DNA from: an uncultured Gammaproteobacteria bacterium
Lineage (GTDB): Bacteria > Pseudomonadota > Gammaproteobacteria > Eutrophobiales > Eutrophobiaceae
Assembly (NCBI GenBank): GCA_943788815.1
Contig: CALSRS010000002.1
Location: forward strand, 431,062 to 495,061
DNA length: 64,000 nucleotides
Direction: 5' to 3'
In this document: piece after piece, positions 57,059 to 64,000 of the stretch
Position numbering within the stretch: the stretch's first letter is position 1
Layout of the letters: every line of letters begins with the position of its first letter
Made by a program: the position numbers and the translations under genes
Notes under the pieces: model-generated
Told to the model about the DNA's origin: nothing
Seen by the model: only the letters and a program-made list of their open reading frames with translations
Database searches by the model: none

Positions 57059-57538
57059 CTATGTATATAAGATATAAGCGATTATTTGTATAATAGTCAA
57101 GCTATAAATCCCGGCAATAATGTCATCCAGCATGACTCCCAGCCCGCCTTTCACACGTTTATCCGCCAGGTTTACTGGCCAGGGCTTAAATATGTCAAAG
57201 ATACGAAACAGGATAAATCCTATCACTATCCACCACCATTGGGAGGGGGCATAAAACATGGTTATGAGGTAACCAACAATTTCATCCCAGACTATGGCGG
57301 GATGGTCATCGGTATTTAATGCTCTTGTCGTATAGCTACACATGAAGATTCCCAGCACAAATAATATTATCGTCAATGCCAGGTAATAGGTGATGCTCAG
57401 GTCCTTTACTAATAAATAAATAATTATCCCTGCAAGCGTACCCAGTGTGCCCGGGGCAAAGGGGCTATAGCCTGTGCCAAACCCAAATGATAAAAAATAC
57501 ACAGGGTTTAGAAGTAATTTTATAGGCGGTTTTTTCAT
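57059..57538 (-). CDS. pgpA: Phosphatidylglycerophosphatase A
   Basis: 159 aa from the ATG at 57538 (an in-frame TTG at 57550 is less likely). Inner-membrane enzyme dephosphorylating phosphatidylglycerol phosphate. PgpA signatures are FGFGTGYSPFAPGTLGTL near the N-terminus, AIVWDEIVGYL and GLGVMLDDIIAGIYS. Four hydrophobic segments are visible. In many gammaproteobacteria pgpA follows thiL, which is not seen here. Confidence 0.93.
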   Translation of the reverse strand: MKKPPIKLLLNPVYFLSFGFGTGYSPFAPGTLGTLAGIIIYLLVKDLSITYYLALTIILFVLGIFMCSYTTRALNTDDHPAIVWDEIVGYLITMFYAPSQWWWIVIGFILFRIFDIFKPWPVNLADKRVKGGLGVMLDDIIAGIYSLTIIQIIAYILYT

Positions 57539-57639
57539 GTCGAATAACAATTTATCATGTTTAATACACGGTATTCAGGAAATGTTACACTCTGAACTTT
57601 ATAATCAATATTTTTCCAGCTATTTTCAGGGAACAACTT

Positions 57640-58074
57640 ATGTCAATTTGGCGACTAAATCCTGACATCGAACAACTCAATCAAATCAGAAAAAACTCTC
57701 TGGTAGAAACTCTGGGCATCGAAATTATTGAAATTGGCGATGACTATATTAAAGGGACCATGCCTGTTGATAAACGTACACTTCAACCGGAAGGAAAATT
57801 ACATGGCGGAGCAAGTGCCGCACTAGCGGAAACACTGGGAAGCATAGGCTCTACGCTTTGCATAGACATGCAAAATTATTATTGCGTAGGCATGTCAATT
57901 AATTCAAATCATTTAAGACCAGCAACATCAGGTTATGTCACTGGAATAGCAACGCCTTTACATATTGGTTTAACCACACACATCTGGAATATAGATATTC
58001 AGGGTAATCAAAATAAACTAATCTCCGTATCAAGACTCACAACTGCAATTCTTAAAAGACCAGGAAAAGCATAA
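57640..58074 (+). CDS. Hotdog-fold thioesterase (MenI/EntH/PaaI-like)
   Basis: 144 aa acyl-CoA thioesterase of the hotdog fold. Family signature GKLHGGASAALAETLGSIGS contains the catalytic Glu, and VGMSINSNHLRPATSG is the second conserved strand. Closest to E. coli YdiI (MenI) and EntH, which hydrolyse aromatic or beta-keto acyl-CoA. AGGGA lies 8 bases upstream of the ATG. Only 1 base separates it from the ion-channel gene downstream. Confidence 0.88.
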   Translation: MSIWRLNPDIEQLNQIRKNSLVETLGIEIIEIGDDYIKGTMPVDKRTLQPEGKLHGGASAALAETLGSIGSTLCIDMQNYYCVGMSINSNHLRPATSGYVTGIATPLHIGLTTHIWNIDIQGNQNKLISVSRLTTAILKRPGKA

Positions 58075-58075
58075 G

Positions 58076-58513
58076 ATGTTTTTTATTATCATTATAAACT
58101 GCTTGCTTGTCGCAATTGCCGTTATGATTCACTACGAAGTATTGATGAAGCTTTCGAAAATTTTACCTGGCATGAAAATCAAGCACCGCTTTCGCGTGGC
58201 GGCAGGTTTAATAGGCGCCCTCATCGCACATGTTGCGGAAGTATGGATGTTCGGTTTTGCTTATTATTTTTTAATTAAACAGGAATCGTTTGGGAAAATA
58301 ACTGGCGTTCACGATGGTTCACTAATGGACTGTATTTATTTTTCATTTGTTAACTATACTACTCTTGGTTATGGCGACCAGGTTCCGGAAGGACTGATTA
58401 GATATACGGCAGGGCTAGAAGCTTTAACAGGTCTGGTATTAATCGCCATGACATCTTCATTTTTATTTGTTCAAATTCAGAAATACTGGTCCAAATCAGA
58501 CTTGAAGGAGTGA
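58076..58513 (+). CDS. Two-pore-helix potassium channel-like protein (Ion_trans_2)
   Basis: 145 aa membrane protein. Hydrophobic helices lie at about 1-23 and 38-67, and a pore helix leads into NYTTLGYGDQVPEG, whose TLGYGD matches the potassium selectivity filter (T-V-G-Y-G-D). A final helix (ALTGLVLIAMTSSFLFVQI) ends the protein. No cytoplasmic regulatory domain (RCK) is attached. Probably a simple tetrameric channel, co-transcribed with the thioesterase and DUF423 genes. Confidence 0.85.
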   Translation: MFFIIIINCLLVAIAVMIHYEVLMKLSKILPGMKIKHRFRVAAGLIGALIAHVAEVWMFGFAYYFLIKQESFGKITGVHDGSLMDCIYFSFVNYTTLGYGDQVPEGLIRYTAGLEALTGLVLIAMTSSFLFVQIQKYWSKSDLKE

Positions 58514-58517
58514 AGAT

Positions 58518-58895
58518 TTGTTATCTTCAGCAAAAATATTTCTTTTCCTCGGCGCGGTAAATGCTATGGTTTCTGTGCTGCTTGGCGCTTTCGGTGCCCA
58601 CGGTCTGAAAAGCAAATTAAGTGCACAGGCAATGAGCACATTTCAGACCGGTGTTGAATACCATTTCTACCATTCCCTGGGATTACTGATCGTCGGAATA
58701 CTCATCAGTCAGTTGCCAGGAATGGGCATTAAAGTAACGGGATGGCTAATGTTTGCTGGAATTATCTTATTTTCTGGCAGTTTGTATTTACTCGCATTGA
58801 CCGGTGTCCGTCAATTGGGAATGGTCACCCCAGTGGGTGGACTCTGTTTTATATTTGCCTGGGGTCTGCTTGCTTATACGATATTTAGTCAGTAG
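58518..58895 (+). CDS. DUF423 membrane protein (YgdD family)
   Basis: 125 aa with four hydrophobic helices. Family signatures are LGAFGAHGLKSKLS, FQTGVEYHFYHSLGLL and the C-terminal VTPVGGLCFIFAWGLL. Initiation is at TTG 58518, supported by GGAG seven bases upstream. Function not established; the E. coli homologue is YgdD. It is the third gene in a plus-strand unit, 5 bases from the convergent BatD end. Confidence 0.9.
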   Translation: MLSSAKIFLFLGAVNAMVSVLLGAFGAHGLKSKLSAQAMSTFQTGVEYHFYHSLGLLIVGILISQLPGMGIKVTGWLMFAGIILFSGSLYLLALTGVRQLGMVTPVGGLCFIFAWGLLAYTIFSQ

Positions 58896-58900
58896 TCACT

Positions 58901-60643
58901 TTACAACTTATATAAAGGTTGCAACTTGCCTTGAGCTTGTGGGGCTTTGTTTGTATTTGTCTCCAAACTCTTTGCCGTCACAACAAACACTGTTTTAAAG
59001 TCCCCAGCATCCCAAGCGTTTTGATGACTGGAATACAGATGAGAGTTAAGTCCCTGGATGTGCTCCTGCATTTTTGTATCTACCCTCAGGGCAATCTCTG
59101 CCAATCCCACAGGTGGGTCATCAAGCCAAACAGCATTTCCCCACTGCAATAATGCATTCTTCACTTCCAGGGGATCATTATTATCACATGCCGCGAGTAC
59201 GTTCTTCTGTGCCGTGCCTGGTGTTAGCTTTTTATTATCATTAATGGTGTTATTTGCCTTCACACGATTTTTTCGTGGCTTTTGCCACCAAACAATAAAG
59301 GTAATTAACCAGACCACCAACAACAACAGTGTTGACCATTTCCAGATATTTGACTCATTGGTATCGCTAATCGTGGTTTCGTTTTCTGTAATTGATACAT
59401 TGTCATCGGGCGCATTTAGTATTGGCTGAATCGGTGCGATCAGACTGGTGATTTCTGGTTGTCCTGAATTAGCGTCAATGGCTGGCAACACCTGGATGGT
59501 CCTTTCCGGAACGATGGCGTTTTCAAGACTATCGGTCAGGGTATTCCACCATGGGATAGCAATTTCAGGCAAGATATATACCCCAGGTTCATTTGGAATA
59601 ATGGCCGCCTTTTCACGACGTGCACTGATGATGCCTATATCTGATTTCTCATCATCAAGTTGTGCTCGATCAGGATAAAATTTTAAATCTGCCAGCGACC
59701 AGTTTGGTAATTCTGGTAATTGACTGGATATGAGACCCCTCGCTGTCATTATTAATGTCCTGGTAATTGGTTCACCAACTCGTAAGCTCAATGGATCACC
59801 AGACCACTCCTCTGCAATGGTTAGATTTTCAGCTGGTAACCATTGGGTACCAGTGAAGGTATCAGGAATGGACCGAACATTAAGGTCAATTGCCTGTGAA
59901 CGTCTGACTACTGTCCTCGGTGGTGCACCGAATGGATCGATTCCAAACCGACTGCGGGTAATCTGACCCATGAAATTTATTGGTGCGATGTTTACCTCAC
60001 CACTGGATTGTGGATAGATAGCGTAATTTCTTTCAATCACGTGATAACTTCTTCCGTTGACTGATGTCTCATAACTTTTGTCATCATCCAGGCGCTCCAG
60101 TACGGCATCACCCACAATAACTTCCGGCTCTGCCAGACTCGCCTTTGCAATGGCCACGGATCGGTATAGCTTCAAGGTATATATCACCTGGGACTGTACG
60201 TAGGGATTTAGTGGCGTTGCCGATGCTTCAAGAAATATTTCGTCCGGAGCCTGGCTATTTCCGGTTCCGGTATTATTTGACCTAACGTCAAGATTTATAA
60301 CGGGGCTTTTGTCCTGCCCAAATGAGATTGATGGAATTGCAACACGTCCTGAAGCGTTAGCCATGGCCGTTATAGTCCAGCGCTTGGAACTGGATATACG
60401 CCCGTTTATTACGCTGAAGTTGCTGCTTTGAACTGTAGATAAAACCTGAAAACTGTTTTCCAGCGGTGAAAAGTCCGGGTCACCATCCAGGTCACCTTCT
60501 GCTTCAAAAATAAGCTGAAACGATTCATTTAAGGATATCGGGTTCCTGTCTGTCCTGACATTAATAGTTGCGGCATGTGAATATTCAACAAACCCACAAA
60601 GAGCAACTAACAAATTTATTATCAACAGTGATCTAGTTACCAT
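58901..60643 (-). CDS. batD: BatD-family protein (oxygen tolerance)
   Basis: 580 aa envelope protein. A signal peptide (about 1-24) precedes a long periplasmic beta-sandwich region with typical BatD repeats (NVRTDRNPISLNESFQLIFE; KLYRSVAIAKASLAEPEV; VGEPITRTLIMTARGLISS). One transmembrane helix near 440-460 (IWKWSTLLLLVVWLITFIVW) is followed by a basic cytosolic domain. Its start overlaps the BatB/C gene end by 7 bases. Bat proteins form a membrane complex with MoxR ATPase; the role was first noted in Bacteroides aerotolerance. Confidence 0.88.
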   Translation of the reverse strand: MVTRSLLIINLLVALCGFVEYSHAATINVRTDRNPISLNESFQLIFEAEGDLDGDPDFSPLENSFQVLSTVQSSNFSVINGRISSSKRWTITAMANASGRVAIPSISFGQDKSPVINLDVRSNNTGTGNSQAPDEIFLEASATPLNPYVQSQVIYTLKLYRSVAIAKASLAEPEVIVGDAVLERLDDDKSYETSVNGRSYHVIERNYAIYPQSSGEVNIAPINFMGQITRSRFGIDPFGAPPRTVVRRSQAIDLNVRSIPDTFTGTQWLPAENLTIAEEWSGDPLSLRVGEPITRTLIMTARGLISSQLPELPNWSLADLKFYPDRAQLDDEKSDIGIISARREKAAIIPNEPGVYILPEIAIPWWNTLTDSLENAIVPERTIQVLPAIDANSGQPEITSLIAPIQPILNAPDDNVSITENETTISDTNESNIWKWSTLLLLVVWLITFIVWWQKPRKNRVKANNTINDNKKLTPGTAQKNVLAACDNNDPLEVKNALLQWGNAVWLDDPPVGLAEIALRVDTKMQEHIQGLNSHLYSSHQNAWDAGDFKTVFVVTAKSLETNTNKAPQAQGKLQPLYKL

Positions 60644-62406
60644 TGTTTTTCACCTGGGATTCTTTCACGTTGTCTTTGCTGATATTGCAATAGAAATTTC
60701 CGTCTTAGTAATCCACCTGGATCATCTGGAATACGTCTTAACCATTGTTCGGTGGCCTGTTCTTCTTCATCGGGCTGGTCCAGGTTTGCCTGCATGGGAT
60801 CCTGACGTCCTGGATCTTGCTGCTGCTCTTCATCAGGCTGCTGTTCTTGTGCATCTTCAGCTTGCTGCTCTGTCTCTTGCATTTGCTGTTCCTGATCCTG
60901 GTTTTGCTGTTCTTGATCCTGTTGCTGCTGGGCCTGGTCCTGATTTTGCTGATCCTGACTCTGATCCTGCTGTTGTTGCTCCTGGTCCTGCTGCTGATTT
61001 TGATCGTTGTATGATTGCTGGGGTTGCTGTTGTTGCTCCTGCTCCTGTTGTTCTTGCTCCAATAACTCCTTGTTATATTTGGCGTCCTCGTGTTCAGGGT
61101 CTATTTCCAACACCTCATTGTAAAGGGCGATTGCCTGCTCATACATTCCTTTACGTGCAAATGCGTTACCCAGGTTATACCGGTTTTCAATCCCCTCTAC
61201 ACTCTCAAGTTGACTAATCGCTGCTTCAAATTCTCCAGCACGATAATTCGCTGCACCCTTCCAGGCAGGATCCTCGAACAGTTCTGCTGCCATCTTAGCA
61301 TTACCATCCTCCAGTAACTTTTCTGCGCGTTGGTCTGGCCTTTTCCAAAGTGTATCCCATTCAAAAGCACTGGCGTCTTGTGGGTAAGGCAAACAAAAGA
61401 CCAGAAGTGCAATCAGAGCGCCTCTTCGAAATGCTGTTAATACCAAGGGCACTAACAATAACAATAACCAGGGCCCCTGCTCACGCCAAATATCTGTTTC
61501 AAAATCCGTTTCCGTTAAATCATCTTCAGAATAATTTGACGAAAATTTCTCAGATAATTTTGTAATGTCCTCATCATCGACTGTCATTCTTACGTATTGT
61601 CCTGAACCGGATAAGGCCAATTGTCTCATGGGTTCTTCATTTAATTTGGGTATTACAATTTGTCCTGATTGATCCTTAAAAAAGCTACCGTCTGCCAGGG
61701 TTATCGGTGCGCCTTGAGGTGTCCCTATACCCAGGATAGATAGGCGGTATCCATCATTTCTCACGGCTTCAGCGAGCACCCTGTTGCGGTCAAAATCAAT
61801 TTCATCGGTCAACAACAGGATATCTCCCTTGCCTGAACCCGCCTGTTTAAGTAGCTCCACGGCTTTAGACAGTGCAAGATCTGTCCTGTTCCCCTGGGCC
61901 GGGATAATCTCTGTTGTCAATGCCAAGAGTTGTGACTCTATGGTGGCAGTGTCATCTGTTAGCGGGGTAACCGTAAATGAATCACCGGCATAAACCAGCA
62001 GGGCTGTTTCTCCTTCCGCCCTGTTTTTCAGGATATCTGAAATCTTGAACCTGGCTCTTTCTAATCGGCTAGGATTGATATCCGTGGCATTCATGGATCT
62101 AGAAAGATCCAGTGCTATGACCAACGCTGACTGGGTACTAAATACCGGCTGAGGCAGTTTCTCCCAGGCAGGCCCTGCTAATGAGATAAGTACCAGCGTT
62201 CCTGCAAGCAAGGTCAATATCGCTGACAGTCGTTTTGATGCAGGCTCATCACCTATTAATATGTATGGCAATAATTCCTTATCGCATAAGGATTCCCATT
62301 TTTTATTTCTGAGTTTATGCCTAAACATATAGATAACCAGCAGGATCAATGGAATAAAACCATACAACCAATAAGGGCGAATAAATTGAAATTCTTCTGG
62401 AAACAT
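60637..62406 (-). CDS. Fused BatB/BatC: VWA membrane protein with TPRs and Gln-rich tail
   Basis: 589 aa. Two N-terminal helices (about 13-30 and 60-80) frame a VWA domain with MIDAS DLSRS at residues 100-104 and LLLTDEIDFDRN further on. After a membrane helix near 310-330 comes a TPR block (YRAGEFEAAISQLESVEGIE; NLGNAFARKGMYEQAIALY). A tail rich in Gln, Glu and Asp then runs from about residue 450 to 550. In Bacteroides BatB and BatC are separate; fused versions are common in gammaproteobacteria. Its ATG overlaps the BatA stop (TAATG). Confidence 0.9.
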   Translation of the reverse strand: MFPEEFQFIRPYWLYGFIPLILLVIYMFRHKLRNKKWESLCDKELLPYILIGDEPASKRLSAILTLLAGTLVLISLAGPAWEKLPQPVFSTQSALVIALDLSRSMNATDINPSRLERARFKISDILKNRAEGETALLVYAGDSFTVTPLTDDTATIESQLLALTTEIIPAQGNRTDLALSKAVELLKQAGSGKGDILLLTDEIDFDRNRVLAEAVRNDGYRLSILGIGTPQGAPITLADGSFFKDQSGQIVIPKLNEEPMRQLALSGSGQYVRMTVDDEDITKLSEKFSSNYSEDDLTETDFETDIWREQGPWLLLLLVPLVLTAFRRGALIALLVFCLPYPQDASAFEWDTLWKRPDQRAEKLLEDGNAKMAAELFEDPAWKGAANYRAGEFEAAISQLESVEGIENRYNLGNAFARKGMYEQAIALYNEVLEIDPEHEDAKYNKELLEQEQQEQEQQQQPQQSYNDQNQQQDQEQQQQDQSQDQQNQDQAQQQQDQEQQNQDQEQQMQETEQQAEDAQEQQPDEEQQQDPGRQDPMQANLDQPDEEEQATEQWLRRIPDDPGGLLRRKFLLQYQQRQRERIPGEKQW

Positions 62407-63395
62407 TATGATGACCGTCTGAACAGTGATGAGAGAAGAATAAGAGATGCAATGACCAATGCAATGGACAGGGGCAAGTAATAGAGTGATTTTTGTGGCC
62501 GAAATCGCCTCACATCACGTTCCACAGGTTCCAGCTCATCGAGGATAGCGTAAATCTTGTTAAGTTCCTGGGTATCACGCGCTCGGAAATATTGTCCGCC
62601 TGTCATGTCCGCAATATTCTGTAGTGTTTCTTCATCGAGATCTGCCGACGGATTAATCTTGCGAGTGCCAAAAAAGAAATCCACCACCATCTCATCGGCG
62701 CCGACACCTATGGTATAGATTTTTAATCCTTCCCTGGCGGCAAGTTTTGCAGCGTCAATGGGTTCAACTTCACCTGCTGAATTTGCACCGTCTGTCAGTA
62801 AAATCAAAACCTTATTTGCATTTTCTCTTTGGCGTATTCGCTTTACTGCCAGGCCGATGGCATCACCGATTGCCGTTGCTCTGCCAGCCAGGCCTATGGC
62901 TGATTCATCGAGTAATGTTTTGACAGTTTCCCTGTCCAGGGTCAAAGGTGCCTGCAAATAGGCCCTTTCACCAAATAATATCAAGCCAATCCGATCACCT
63001 ATACGCCTGTCAATAAATTCACCTCCAACAAATTTTGTTGCGGTTAGTCGGTCTACCCTTTGTCCCTTAAGGACAAAATCTTCTTCCTGCATACTGCCAG
63101 ATAGATCCACTGCAACTATCAAGTCACGTCCTGAGACTGGAAATTCAACAAATTCACCCAACCATTGCGGACGCATGACCGCAAGCACCAGGAATATCCA
63201 TCCTGCAAATGCAAGATAAGATAACCATTTTGTTGATCTTAGCTCCGGACTCTTTCCTGCATCATCGCTAAACTCATTTAAAAATGGTACACGCAAGGCG
63301 GCTTCATTGGCATTACTCACAGGTGACGCCATCCTTCTGACCAGATAAGGCAATGGTAGTAATATCAACATCCAGGGCCACTCAAAAGTAATCAT
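62406..63395 (-). CDS. batA: BatA-like VWA membrane protein
   Basis: 329 aa. Two N-terminal membrane helices (about 5-20 and 58-78) precede the VWA domain with the MIDAS motif DLSGS at 97-101 and the second Asp in LILLTDGANSAGEV. A C-terminal helix (LYYLPLSIALVIASLILLSS) completes the typical BatA/BatB topology. The ATG overlaps the DUF4381 stop (ATGA). Expected to form the membrane complex with BatB/C and BatD under a MoxR ATPase. Confidence 0.92.
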   Translation of the reverse strand: MITFEWPWMLILLPLPYLVRRMASPVSNANEAALRVPFLNEFSDDAGKSPELRSTKWLSYLAFAGWIFLVLAVMRPQWLGEFVEFPVSGRDLIVAVDLSGSMQEEDFVLKGQRVDRLTATKFVGGEFIDRRIGDRIGLILFGERAYLQAPLTLDRETVKTLLDESAIGLAGRATAIGDAIGLAVKRIRQRENANKVLILLTDGANSAGEVEPIDAAKLAAREGLKIYTIGVGADEMVVDFFFGTRKINPSADLDEETLQNIADMTGGQYFRARDTQELNKIYAILDELEPVERDVRRFRPQKSLYYLPLSIALVIASLILLSSLFRRSS

Positions 63396-63883
63396 TTTGT
63401 TTTATACCTGGCAACAGCATCAATCCATTGCGAACAATGACGAACAACAGACTCAACATCTTCCGATATAAATTCTCTGCGGTATGGTGCATCGATCAAA
63501 ATACGACCATCCCCTCCAGAAAACGGTTCTCCTTCTACATGCTGATCAAGAAATTTCAACCAATTCTCACCTGTGAGATGAGCAACGTCTGTGCGGGGGA
63601 ATATACTGATGGATAAACGTCTGATTAATATAGAAACCTGTCTTACCAGTTTTTCTGAGTTATTGTCCTGACTAAAGTCATTTTGGATCTGTTCCAATTC
63701 TTTTTTAGCCAGTGTTATCGCTGAATAGCGATTACGCTTGTTTCTGTAATACACAAAAACCATAAGCGCAAGGAGTGATATCAGAACGAATAATAATATC
63801 CACCAACCATAAGCCAAAGGCCAGGTAGCAACGGCTTCGGGCAGATGAATATCTCGTAAGGGCAAATCGAGTGGATCGTTCAT
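63392..63883 (-). CDS. DUF4381 domain protein
   Basis: 163 aa with one N-terminal membrane helix (GWWILLFVLISLLALMVFVY) and a cytosolic helical region (QVSILIRRLSISIFPRTDVA; LTGENWLKFLDQH), the typical DUF4381 layout found between DUF58 and BatA genes. Function unknown, but the fixed position implies a part in the Bat/MoxR complex. Its ATG overlaps the stop of the next gene upstream by 4 bases. Confidence 0.88.
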   Translation of the reverse strand: MNDPLDLPLRDIHLPEAVATWPLAYGWWILLFVLISLLALMVFVYYRNKRNRYSAITLAKKELEQIQNDFSQDNNSEKLVRQVSILIRRLSISIFPRTDVAHLTGENWLKFLDQHVEGEPFSGGDGRILIDAPYRREFISEDVESVVRHCSQWIDAVARYKTK

Positions 63884-64000
63884 AACTTGCTAGCGGGGAC
63901 CATCCTTGATTGTAATACTGACAATGGGTTATCGACTGTAGACGATGGAATCAGGTAGATATTTCCCATACGTGACAACCTTGCAAGACGGTCTACATGT
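63880..64000 (-). CDS. Partial gene, probably the C-terminus of a DUF58 protein
   Basis: An open frame from the right edge to TGA at 63882-63880 gives 39 residues, including LARLSRMGNIYLIPSSTVD. It overlaps the DUF4381 start (ATGA), so it belongs to the same operon. In clusters of this type the gene before DUF4381 encodes a DUF58 protein, and the fragment fits the end of one, but the piece is too short to prove it. Confidence 0.6.
   Translation of the reverse strand, partial: HVDRLARLSRMGNIYLIPSSTVDNPLSVLQSRMVPASKL

Overview
The window looks like chromosomal DNA of an AT-rich, free-living, probably marine or aquatic gammaproteobacterium. Supporting signs are the gammaproteobacterial-type ArgA (kinase fold plus GNAT), orthologues of E. 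coli YciO, YciI, BolA, Dam, ClpS/ClpA, DUF423 and PgpA, and the tpiA-secG-tRNA-Leu(GAG) arrangement. No species can be named from the sequence alone. I see no insertion sequence, integrase, phage gene or CRISPR array.

Region 1 (1-16319) is accessory. It holds an exported peroxiredoxin, a universal stress protein, a Tat-exported molybdenum hydroxylase pair (IorA/IorB-like) divergent from RidA and ABM-domain genes, and a locus of unknown function. That locus has a TonB-dependent receptor broken by a frameshift, two paralogous exported ankyrin proteins, a Tat-exported DUF1552 protein and a DUF1592-type c-type cytochrome.

Region 2 (16320-25968) is core housekeeping, almost all on the minus strand: tRNA-Leu, secG, tpiA, an endonuclease III relative, rluB, scpB, scpA, trpS and yciO. 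It is followed by plus-strand yciI, bolA and dam (dam appears to start at AUA), then a CHAD protein and ubiX.

Region 3 (26031-31593) is a five-gene MoxR/von Willebrand factor A (VWA) operon. Its gene order resembles the mxaRSACKL accessory genes of methanol dehydrogenase, with one fused membrane protein. Region 4 (31811-40224) has three paralogous exported amidohydrolases, an exported metallo-beta-lactamase-fold enzyme, a small single-span protein and an exported DUF4159 protein.

Region 5 (40234-58895) is mostly core metabolism: citrate synthase, DapE, a Nudix hydrolase, ClpS-ClpA, a diguanylate cyclase, ArgE-ArgA, IlvD, an exported KatG, a serine hydrolase, a lytic transglycosylase, PgpA, a hotdog thioesterase, a potassium-channel-like protein and DUF423. 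Region 6 (58901-64000) is a second, separate MoxR-type cluster of Bat type (BatD, fused BatB/C, BatA, DUF4381, and the end of a probable DUF58 gene) running off the right edge.

Overall, many gene products are exported: TonB receptor, ankyrin proteins, DUF1552/DUF1592 pair, IorB, amidohydrolases, MBL enzyme, KatG and peroxiredoxin. Two independent MoxR-AAA/VWA assembly systems could act on envelope enzymes. The least explained parts are the ankyrin/DUF1552/DUF1592 locus, the Mxa-like operon and the amidohydrolase set.
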